Assembly: GCA_022769545.1 (NCBI GenBank) | Contig: JALEJS010000040.1 | Span: forward strand, 53,662 to 117,661 | Source: Blautia sp. | GTDB taxonomy: Bacteria; Bacillota; Clostridia; Lachnospirales; Lachnospiraceae | Direction: 5' to 3' | Length of the DNA stretch: 64,000 bases | Made by a program: the position numbers and the translations under genes | Notes under the pieces: model-generated | The model's input: the letters and a program-made list of their open reading frames with translations, nothing else | Told to the model about the DNA's origin: nothing | Databases searched by the model: none | Shown: in pieces, positions 26,032 through 35,064 of the stretch | Numbering within the stretch: position 1 is the first letter of the stretch | Layout: each line of letters starts with the position of its first letter

Positions 26032-27327
26032 CACGGTAATCAGCAGCGATTTCTCATCCTCCGTCGAAGCGGTAATCTTCCCTTTGTGCGCCTCCACTGT
26101 CGCTGCCGCAATGGAAAGCCCCAGACCATACCCGCCGGTCTGTGAATTTCGGGAGCTGTCTGTGCGGTAAAACCGGTCAAACAGATGATCCAGATGATCC
26201 CGGGAAATGAACTCCGCTGTATTATAAACAGACAGATGAATTCTCTTTTTCTCTTTTTCCAGCCGGACCTGAATCCGGCCCCCTTCTTCCGAATATTTCA
26301 CCGCATTATCCAGAAGGATCGTCACAAGGCGGTTCAGTGCCTTCCCATCTCCGCACATGGATACCATGGGGGCAATCTCACTTACCAGCGTTTTGTTCTG
26401 TGTCATTGCCAGAGCCTGAAACGTATTCACCGTTTCTTCCACCATATCCGAAAACGGAAACTCCACCATAACCGTTTCCTTTCCGCTCTCTTCCATCCGT
26501 GAAAGAAGAATCAGATCATTGGTCAGCCCTGCCAGACGCCTGCTCTGACTCTGAATATCACTCAGCCACTCATTCTCTCCCAGATCCATCTCCAGTACTT
26601 CCGCATCTGCATCAATAATCGCCAGCGGCGTCTTCAGCTCATGCCCCGCATCTGTGATGAACTGCTTTTGTTTCTCGTAATTTTCCACAAACGGCTTTGT
26701 GATCCGTGCCGACAGCAATACCATCAGAACAAATACTGCCGCCAGCCCCAGTGCCGTTACTCCAAGCCCCGTTATAATCAGACTGTTGAAATTAGACAAT
26801 TCCCGACTCCTGTCGAGAAAAATGATCCGTACCCCGGAACCGCTTTCCAATTCACACACGAGATAACGGCATTCTTTCATAAATCCACGGTGCTTCCCCT
26901 TATTCCACACAGTTTCTGCATACTCGATTGCCGTTGATGTATCCACGGACGCAATTTTTCCTGTATCTACCGTCACCAGCCCTCCGTCCGCATTCAATAC
27001 AATCGAAAAGAATCTGGATTCATAAGGCATTTCCGCAGACAGCTTGCCTGCAAAATCCCGCCCCATCGGCTTTTTGTCGCCCGGATTTTCCACGGGGATT
27101 TCTTCCGGAATTTCTCCCGGCTCTGCAAATTTATCTCCATTTTTGTCTTTATATACCATTTCCGGAAATTTTCCATCATTCTGTTCCAGAATATTCAGGA
27201 TCCTGTCCGCATCTGTCACAATTTTGCGGTAGCTTAAAACCCCCACGATTCCTTCAATTACAAGCAATACCAGCAGCAAGGATACCATGGATGTGATCAC
27301 TAGTTTTCTGCGTAATTTCTTAATCAT
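26014..27327 (-). CDS. Two-component sensor histidine kinase
   Basis: 437 aa. Membrane helices at about 11-32 and 183-205 flank an extracellular sensor of about 150 residues with no family I recognise. H-box H229 in DAGHELKTPL; N-box LLDNAVKYS; G-box GGYGLGLSIA. No clear HAMP domain. Starts after GGGAG, 14 bases past the regulator gene. Confidence 0.92.
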   Translation of the reverse strand: MIKKLRRKLVITSMVSLLLVLLVIEGIVGVLSYRKIVTDADRILNILEQNDGKFPEMVYKDKNGDKFAEPGEIPEEIPVENPGDKKPMGRDFAGKLSAEMPYESRFFSIVLNADGGLVTVDTGKIASVDTSTAIEYAETVWNKGKHRGFMKECRYLVCELESGSGVRIIFLDRSRELSNFNSLIITGLGVTALGLAAVFVLMVLLSARITKPFVENYEKQKQFITDAGHELKTPLAIIDADAEVLEMDLGENEWLSDIQSQSRRLAGLTNDLILLSRMEESGKETVMVEFPFSDMVEETVNTFQALAMTQNKTLVSEIAPMVSMCGDGKALNRLVTILLDNAVKYSEEGGRIQVRLEKEKKRIHLSVYNTAEFISRDHLDHLFDRFYRTDSSRNSQTGGYGLGLSIAAATVEAHKGKITASTEDEKSLLITVTLPVG

Positions 27328-27341
27328 ATCGCTCCCACCGT

Positions 27342-28040
27342 TCAGCTTACGCTGACATCTTTCGTCTCTTTTATTTCTTCCAGCGAATATCCCACGTTTC
27401 TCGTCGCCCTGATCTGGATATCCGCCTGAAGTGCTGTCAGCTTCTTCCGCAAATAAGAGATATATACCCAGACCACGTTCAGCTCCGCGTCGCTGTCATA
27501 CCCCCAGATCTTTTCCAGAAACCGCTCGGAAGATATCAGGTTATGAGGGTTGCTCATCAGAAGCTCCAGCATCTGAAATTCCTTGTTTGCCAGCTGAAAG
27601 CTGCCTGCCGAGGTGGAAAGCTCAAAGGTCGCTCTGTCCAGCGTAACATTTCCGAATTGAAGCCGGGAGTCCACCTGTGTCGTCTGCGTTCTGGTGATGG
27701 CGCGGATTCTCGCCAGCAGTTCTCTGGAATGAAACGGCTTTGTCAGATAATCGTTTGCCCCGGAATCCAGTCCAAGGACCTTGTCATCCACTTCTGATTT
27801 TGCCGTCAGCATGAGAACCGGAATCCGGTTTCCTTTTTTCCTGATTTCTCTGAGCACGGTAATTCCATCCACCTTCGGCATCATAATGTCCAGAATCACA
27901 CAATCATAGTTGTCCGCCTCCAGATATTCCAGCGCTGCCTGTCCATCGAAAACCGCATCCACAGAATAATTGTTTCGCTCCAGAATCGCCGTGAGCGCTT
28001 TTGATAATGCTTTTTCATCCTCTGCAAACAGTATCCGCAT
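27342..28040 (-). CDS. OmpR-family response regulator
   Basis: 232 aa from ATG 28040 (GGGG upstream). Receiver with D8/D10 region (FAEDE), phosphoacceptor D51 (ILDIMMP) and lysine in NDYLTKPF; winged-helix DNA-binding domain at about 125-225 ending in RNVGYSLEE. Likely controls the downstream VTC/DUF4956/lipoprotein genes. Confidence 0.93.
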   Translation of the reverse strand: MRILFAEDEKALSKALTAILERNNYSVDAVFDGQAALEYLEADNYDCVILDIMMPKVDGITVLREIRKKGNRIPVLMLTAKSEVDDKVLGLDSGANDYLTKPFHSRELLARIRAITRTQTTQVDSRLQFGNVTLDRATFELSTSAGSFQLANKEFQMLELLMSNPHNLISSERFLEKIWGYDSDAELNVVWVYISYLRKKLTALQADIQIRATRNVGYSLEEIKETKDVSVS

Positions 28041-28142
28041 ATATATTCCCCTTTTCTGCAACAAATCTGATTTCTATATCTTATCATACTATCAAAGTAA
28101 CCTTAACTGCACTTAAAAATAATAAGGAAATTGTATATCACA

Positions 28143-28197
28143 CGAAAAAAGCGTTTTTTCCTGCAGCACAACACCGCCGGAATAAATCCCGGCGGTG
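28143..28197 (-). terminator. Putative terminator region after groEL
   Basis: A perfect 9-bp stem CACCGCCGG / CCGGCGGTG with an 8-base loop lies 28 bases past the groEL stop. A second A6-GCG-T6 element follows. T-runs are present but not directly attached to the strong stem, so efficiency is uncertain. Confidence 0.55.
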
Positions 28198-28224
28198 CAC
28201 TCATAACCATATTCAGAAATAATT

Positions 28225-29841
<1,617 letters not shown>

Positions 29842-29861
29842 CTATTCCTTCTTTCTTTTGT

Positions 29862-30149
29862 TTATGCTTCCACAATTGCCAGAATATCTTCCTGGCTTAC
29901 GATCTTAAATTCTTCCTTATCGATCTTTACTTCTGTACCGCTGTATTCTGAAATGAGAACCCTGTCCCCTTCCTTTACCTGCATGGCCGTTACCTGTCCG
30001 TCTTTGCATTTTCCCGGACCAACTGCAACGACTACAGCTTCCTGCGGTTTTTCTTTTGCGCTGTCTGGCAGAATGATTCCTGATTCTGTCTTTTCTTCAA
30101 CATCCTGATACTGAAGAACTACTCTGTCACCCAATGGTCTTAATTTCAT
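29862..30149 (-). CDS. groES: Co-chaperonin GroES
   Basis: 95 aa. MKLRPLGDRVVLQ opening, the mobile loop EKTESGIILPDSAKEKPQ and GDRVLISEYSGTEVKIDKEEF, then DILAIVE. First gene of the groESL operon behind a strong promoter and CIRCE. Confidence 0.98.
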   Translation of the reverse strand: MKLRPLGDRVVLQYQDVEEKTESGIILPDSAKEKPQEAVVVAVGPGKCKDGQVTAMQVKEGDRVLISEYSGTEVKIDKEEFKIVSQEDILAIVEA

Positions 30150-30171
30150 ATGAATAACCTGCCTTTCTTTG

Positions 30172-30198
30172 TTAGCACTCTTTTTTATTGAGTGCCAA
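30172..30198. promoter_or_regulatory. CIRCE operator (HrcA site)
   Basis: TTAGCACTC and GAGTGCCAA separated by nine bases. The consensus is TTAGCACTC-N9-GAGTGCTAA, so one base differs. It lies in the leader, about 60-85 bases after the likely start of transcription. Confidence 0.95.
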
Positions 30199-30200
30199 TG

Positions 30201-30234
30201 TGTTTCGCAAAAAAAATATGTCTCTCGCGAAACA
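30201..30234. promoter_or_regulatory. Second inverted repeat in the groES leader
   Basis: TGTTTCGC and GCGAAACA are separated by 18 bases, immediately upstream of CIRCE and within the likely transcribed leader. It is not a CtsR direct heptad. It could be a second operator or an RNA stem. Confidence 0.45.
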
Positions 30235-30264
30235 TTTTGTTTTTAAACTATTTATTTTTAAAGC

Positions 30265-30292
30265 ATTATAGCACTTAGGACAAAATAGTCAA
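30265..30292 (-). promoter_or_regulatory. Sigma-A promoter of groESL
   Basis: TTGACT - 16 bases - TATAAT on the minus strand, with a TGC extension of the -10. Confidence 0.85.
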
Positions 30293-30354
30293 TACCTTTT
30301 TATAAATTTTTTTCAAACTTTTTTATCACTCAATTCATGAGGAACCTGCGTTCC

Positions 30355-30384
30355 TTCAGGGAGGATTATATATATCCTCCCTGA
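30355..30384 (-). other. Strong hairpin over the stop of the Gtf3-GT8 gene
   Basis: A perfect 12-bp stem TTCAGGGAGGAT / ATCCTCCCTGAA with a 6-base loop contains the last codons and stop. A second small hairpin (GGAAC-CTGC-GTTCC, 30341-30354) follows on the minus strand. There is no adjacent T-run; it probably marks the 3' end of the accessory Sec transcript. Confidence 0.55.
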
Positions 30385-32192
30385 AGATACGGCAGAAGCC
30401 GCGGAATCACAAAGAAATCCGTTTCATTTTTCAGCCCCATCTGTTCCAACCGGCGGATTGCACTTCCCTGATCCGCCTGGGGAAGAACCAGTATCACAAA
30501 CGTATCTTTCCCCTCCTCCGTCACTGCAGAGAGATTCCTGCAGGGCAATATGCAATTTGCCTCCTTCGGCGGAGTCTCTGCCAGAACACGATAATCTCCT
30601 TCCCGTGGTTTTAAAATCCGGTACAGATTTTTCATTGCCTGCGTTTCCTCTCCATAAAAAATCCGTTTCTTTCCCGGATCGGCAATCTGCCCCATCAGCT
30701 TCTCCAGCTGTTCCGAGCGATCCATCATCCGTCTCAGTGACAGATCCAGAATTTTTCTGCAGGCCTCTTCCCCCCATGCGGTCCGCCTGACCGTCTCGTA
30801 ATATAACTGATCGATCTCTGTATACATATACAAAAGACACCGAATCCCGATATAGTGATAAATCCTTTTTTCCAGTTTCTTTTCTCCGCTGCGATATAAT
30901 TGCTGCATCGGGCAGTTCCATGAGGCATCCAGAAGCCGCGTTCCCTTCCCGTAGATCACATTGAACGCATCCTGATCCGGCAGATCTGACTCGGGCGTCC
31001 TGTCCAGATAATCCAGGACTGCTTTGCGCATATTTCCTTTCTCACGAATGCGGTCCAGGTTTATATAAATCACACCGGAATTAAAATAACGTTTTGCGTC
31101 CACCTCTTTTTTCCTGACGGGAACAGGTACTACCACACCCTTTACCACATCTTCATCCGGAACCGCCATAAAATAACAGTCGTCCATATTCATATCCCAC
31201 AGTTCCTGAATATCCCGATTCACCAGAAGATCCGCATCCAGATAAATGATTTTCGGAAGCTGGGGAAGCACTTCCGGCAGCATGATCCGAAACAGCGCAC
31301 CGATGGTATAATATTTCATTCGTTTCGAACAGTCCGCAAAAACTGCCGGATCCAGCAGATGGAAACAGACCCGGCTTCCTTTTCCGGCCGTCACCTGCAT
31401 CAGTTTTCTTTTGTTCTGCGTGCTTAAGGTTGCATCGTGCAGTATGTGAAAACAGACCGCACGCTCTGTGTGCTCAAGGATCGACTGCATTGCCGTCCCG
31501 ACCCATACGCTGTAATCGCCGGTTTTATCATGGAGACCGAACGCAATCTGTATTTCATCTGACGGAGCCTGCATTGCGGACCGCATCATCTCCCGCTGCG
31601 GTGCAAACACTGCTTCAATGGCATCCATCAGTATCTTTTTTATGTAGAAATCGCTCTGGCAGAGCGAACGGCAGCCTTTTTCCGCCACAGCAGAATTCTC
31701 CGGTTCCATATCCGGCGAAGAAAACGCAGCTCCCGGCAAAATGATGTCACCGGTCAGGATTTCCGATACGCCATGCTCTCTCAATTGCCGCTCGTCTTTC
31801 TCTGACAGCACGATAACCGCATCTGCCATTTTATAAAAATCAAGATAGCGGGCACAGAATTCTTTTTCTGCCGCCAGAGCCTGCACATCATGGAGGATCA
31901 GAACAAGCTTTGTATTCTGATAAGCTTTTATTTTATTTGCAAGCCTTCTCTCATAAATATATCCGTTCCCCGTGGGCAGCTGCATAAAAACAAGATCCTC
32001 CGGCTCCAGTGAAGCAATAATTCCGTCCAGACGTCTGGACAATTCCGACTTTGTATCGGTTTCCACCGGATAACCGAAAATTCCCATTTCCCGAAAGCCA
32101 AGCTGCAGCCCTGCCTGGGCAAAGCAGTGCTGCTTTGCCACCATGGGATCCTCTTTTTTCAGATTATAGAGATTTGTAATATGAATTTTCAT
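30366..32192 (-). CDS. Gtf3-like / GT8 glycosyltransferase fusion of the accessory Sec locus
   Basis: 608 aa. Residues 1 to about 160 follow the N-terminal half of Gtf3-type SRRP glucosyltransferases (MKIHITNLYNL, GFREMGIFGYPV, RLDGIIASLEPEDLVFMQLP, LVLILHDVQAL). Residues about 215-475 are a GT8 domain (QIAFGLHDKTGDY, MLPEVLPQLPKIIYLDADLLV with the DxD metal site, FNSGVIYINL, LPDQDAFN). A further ~110 residues resemble a sugar-nucleotide or acceptor domain. It probably adds the second or later sugar to the O-GlcNAc laid down by GtfA/GtfB. Last gene of the locus, 42 bases after gtfB. No donor can be assigned. Confidence 0.8.
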   Translation of the reverse strand: MKIHITNLYNLKKEDPMVAKQHCFAQAGLQLGFREMGIFGYPVETDTKSELSRRLDGIIASLEPEDLVFMQLPTGNGYIYERRLANKIKAYQNTKLVLILHDVQALAAEKEFCARYLDFYKMADAVIVLSEKDERQLREHGVSEILTGDIILPGAAFSSPDMEPENSAVAEKGCRSLCQSDFYIKKILMDAIEAVFAPQREMMRSAMQAPSDEIQIAFGLHDKTGDYSVWVGTAMQSILEHTERAVCFHILHDATLSTQNKRKLMQVTAGKGSRVCFHLLDPAVFADCSKRMKYYTIGALFRIMLPEVLPQLPKIIYLDADLLVNRDIQELWDMNMDDCYFMAVPDEDVVKGVVVPVPVRKKEVDAKRYFNSGVIYINLDRIREKGNMRKAVLDYLDRTPESDLPDQDAFNVIYGKGTRLLDASWNCPMQQLYRSGEKKLEKRIYHYIGIRCLLYMYTEIDQLYYETVRRTAWGEEACRKILDLSLRRMMDRSEQLEKLMGQIADPGKKRIFYGEETQAMKNLYRILKPREGDYRVLAETPPKEANCILPCRNLSAVTEEGKDTFVILVLPQADQGSAIRRLEQMGLKNETDFFVIPRLLPYLQGGYI

Positions 32193-32234
32193 CCGTAATT
32201 TCCCACTCCTAAGATCACTTCGTACCGGTAAGTC

Positions 32235-33587
32235 CTAAAATCTCCGGTACGCCTCTGTCGTCTCTGTCAGTGCCGCATCCCGCTGCATCCGGAGATGCCT
32301 CTGCAGCAATTCCGGTTCTCTGATGCATTGCTCTACATCCCCGATCATTCGGTCCACAGCCTCTGCATCGTAAATATGTTCTTCCGCCACATAATCCTGG
32401 GAATGAATCGTCCCCTGAAATGCGACGATCAGCTGATTATGCAAAAAGGCTCTGCGGACAGCAGACACGATTTCCGCTTCATGATTAATATCAAAATAGA
32501 AATCACAACCGTCAAACAGTTTATCCAGCACCGACCGTTTCACACAGGGATACAGTGTCACATTTTCATATCGTTCCATACTCAGCAGCCTGGACGACAT
32601 TTCTGTCAGTGCGGCTATGTGAAAGTGCAGCTGCGGAAGTGCTTCTGCCAGTTTGCTGCAGTGTTCAATATGATCCGAATTCGTACAGATCAGCGCCTCC
32701 GGCCTTCCCTGGTTTTCTCTCTGAAACGAATATACAAAGCCAAGCTTCTGTACAATTTCCGGACTGGCACCAAGCTTTCGCAGCCGACGGTAGGCGTGCC
32801 CTTTTTGTACCATGATCCGGCCCGTACGGGTCTGACTGCCATCCAGAATGATCCGCATATTCCCCGGAATTTCATCCCGGACCGGTTCCTGCCAGAACAG
32901 GATATCCTGCTTCTTCGTTCTGTCCAGACGCTGCGATACAAAAAACGGTGTCGATAAGGAATTAAAGAACAATCGTTTCCGGTCATATCCGGTCTTTTTC
33001 AGGAAATATATGACAAACTCGGTTTTGGTATGAAAAAGCAGCACCTGCTCCCCTTCATTTAATATGACATCACCTGTCACATAATTTTCCATAATGATTT
33101 CCCTGCCGGCCGCAGAGAAGTACGTCCTATTTACCTTCTGCCCTCTTGCATTAAAAATCGTCCTCGCATATAAAGCACCATAACGATTATAATGGTCACT
33201 GGACCGCACCACTCCACGGTCATCCAGCCAGTCCACCACACGTACCAGGCGTTTGTGCTTCGGTTCCGCATAAAAAATACGGCCTCGCTCTCTCCCCAGA
33301 TCGTGTACCCTGCCGCTGGTATTCGTCCCGCTGATTTCCCAGTATTCCGGTACCTCGATCTGATTAAAGTACCGTGGTCTCCCGGGGATATGCGTTCCGT
33401 TCTCAAACGATCCTAAAAAGTATCCGAATACCGAGAGCACGCCATCCGGAAGAAATCCGTCCTCCTCGATCACCACAACCGGGCAATCATAACCCGCTTT
33501 CCGGAAGGATTCCTGAAGATCCCGACTGTCGGTTGAATAATAATCAAAAAGCAGCACTATTTCATCTGAATTAATATTTTTGCCCAT
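32235..33587 (-). CDS. gtfB: GtfB, accessory Sec glycosyltransferase stabilising subunit
   Basis: 450 aa, the usual length. It partners GtfA to recognise Ser/Thr-rich acceptors and lacks catalytic motifs of its own. Family features: LLFDYYSTDSRDLQESFRKAGYD opening, FNQIEVPEYWEI, FFNSLSTPFFVS and a C-terminal DFYFDINHEAEIVSAVRRAF. Starts after GGTGGAG and overlaps gtfA by 31 bases, fitting fixed stoichiometry of the pair. Confidence 0.9.
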   Translation of the reverse strand: MGKNINSDEIVLLFDYYSTDSRDLQESFRKAGYDCPVVVIEEDGFLPDGVLSVFGYFLGSFENGTHIPGRPRYFNQIEVPEYWEISGTNTSGRVHDLGRERGRIFYAEPKHKRLVRVVDWLDDRGVVRSSDHYNRYGALYARTIFNARGQKVNRTYFSAAGREIIMENYVTGDVILNEGEQVLLFHTKTEFVIYFLKKTGYDRKRLFFNSLSTPFFVSQRLDRTKKQDILFWQEPVRDEIPGNMRIILDGSQTRTGRIMVQKGHAYRRLRKLGASPEIVQKLGFVYSFQRENQGRPEALICTNSDHIEHCSKLAEALPQLHFHIAALTEMSSRLLSMERYENVTLYPCVKRSVLDKLFDGCDFYFDINHEAEIVSAVRRAFLHNQLIVAFQGTIHSQDYVAEEHIYDAEAVDRMIGDVEQCIREPELLQRHLRMQRDAALTETTEAYRRF

Positions 33588-35056
33588 TGTTTCTCCACCT
33601 TTGCTGTAAGATAGGCCTGCGCTTTCTCGTAGGAATGCCGATGAAACGCCTCCAGATCCGCTTCTGTAAACAGTCTGACGATACTCTTTGCCAGACTCTC
33701 GATCCGTGCCCTGCCGCTCATCGCCTCCTGCTCCGGAAGAAGATATCCATTCTGTTCATCGTCGATAAATGTAGGATTTCCATATCGAACGTCAAAACCG
33801 ATGATGGGAAGGCCGGAGCCGACTGCTTCCATTAAGGTCAGCCCAAATCCCTCACTGGTAGAGCCGGACAGATAGGCTTCATAGTTTTTATAAACCTCTT
33901 CCAGATCCTGCTGTCCGCAAAACCGGACAAAGGATTCACAATGCAGACGCTGTGCCAGCGCTTCCAGCTTGTGCCGTTCCTCACCCTCCCCGTAAATATC
34001 CAGGGTCACATCCGCTACTGTCTTTCTCGCTTCGGCAACTGCCTCAATCAGCCAGTCCACATGCTTTTCACTGGCGAGCCTGGACGCTGTGATCAGAGAA
34101 TGCTTTTTTCGCTCCGCCGCCGGATACTTCAGTTCCCCGAGACTTCCCACCGGAATCGTAATGATATTCGGTGTCACACCCAGATACTTCTGAAACTGCT
34201 CTTTTAACAGCTGACTCTGGTGATCGGTTGATGCAATATAAAAATCAATTCTCCGGTACTGAGCAAATGCGTACTCATAAAAATTATTCCACAGGATATT
34301 TTCATCATCCGTACTTTCTTCGCTGAAATGATCTGCATGGATGATAATTCCGATTCTGGCCTTCCCCGCATTCTGTAAAATCGTCTGACCAATGCCCGTT
34401 GTGCGGTCGATGATCACCACATCCTGCTCCGTCAGATGAAGTCTCGATACCATATAGCCAACCAGCTCTTCCTTGGAACAGAGCAGCCGGTCCGGAAACT
34501 GATACATTACCATATCGTTGTCCGTAATCTCCTCATACGCCACGGAGCCGTCCTCATGAAAGAAACGGCGCTGATACAAATGTGCCTGATGATCCAGCGG
34601 TGCATAATATTCCGAATAGATTCTGCAGTAGGAAAAATAATCCTTCCGGATCAGACAGCCGTTTGACACCATTTCCACTCTGTGCACAAAATCACCGGTC
34701 TCATCTGTCAGATATGCCGTATAAAAGACACTGGTTCCGGGAAAAACATACCGGACCGTCTTTCCGGCTCTGGAAAAAGTAAATTCTCTTTTCCCAAAGG
34801 ACTGCTCCAGCTGCCTCAACGTATAGGAAACGGGTGCGATTCTGCAGTCCGTAAAAAATGTATACAACCATAATACTTCCGAATCCAGGAATCCGATATT
34901 TTTCGTCATATGCTCTATGTTTTCCTGCGGAAACATATCCGTAAAAATAAACTTCGCATCCACACCGATATTTCTCAGTACCCTGGCACGGTATGCCTGC
35001 GCATATTCCACCCCGCTGCTTGCCCAGCCAATTCCCAAATTAAAATTGTAAACCAT
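33557..35056 (-). CDS. gtfA: GtfA, O-GlcNAc transferase of the serine-rich repeat protein (GT4)
   Basis: 499 aa. Transfers GlcNAc to Ser/Thr of the repeat protein in the cytoplasm together with GtfB. Opens MVYNFNLGIGWASSGVEYAQ, as in other GtfA. The GT4 donor domain has SRLASEKHVDWLIEA, IYGEGEERHKLE and the retaining E-x7-E motif in STSEGFGLTLMEAVGSGLP. ATG follows AGGAGG, 9 bases after secA2. Confidence 0.94.
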   Translation of the reverse strand: MVYNFNLGIGWASSGVEYAQAYRARVLRNIGVDAKFIFTDMFPQENIEHMTKNIGFLDSEVLWLYTFFTDCRIAPVSYTLRQLEQSFGKREFTFSRAGKTVRYVFPGTSVFYTAYLTDETGDFVHRVEMVSNGCLIRKDYFSYCRIYSEYYAPLDHQAHLYQRRFFHEDGSVAYEEITDNDMVMYQFPDRLLCSKEELVGYMVSRLHLTEQDVVIIDRTTGIGQTILQNAGKARIGIIIHADHFSEESTDDENILWNNFYEYAFAQYRRIDFYIASTDHQSQLLKEQFQKYLGVTPNIITIPVGSLGELKYPAAERKKHSLITASRLASEKHVDWLIEAVAEARKTVADVTLDIYGEGEERHKLEALAQRLHCESFVRFCGQQDLEEVYKNYEAYLSGSTSEGFGLTLMEAVGSGLPIIGFDVRYGNPTFIDDEQNGYLLPEQEAMSGRARIESLAKSIVRLFTEADLEAFHRHSYEKAQAYLTAKVEKQWAKILIQMK

Positions 35057-35064
35057 AATTCCTC

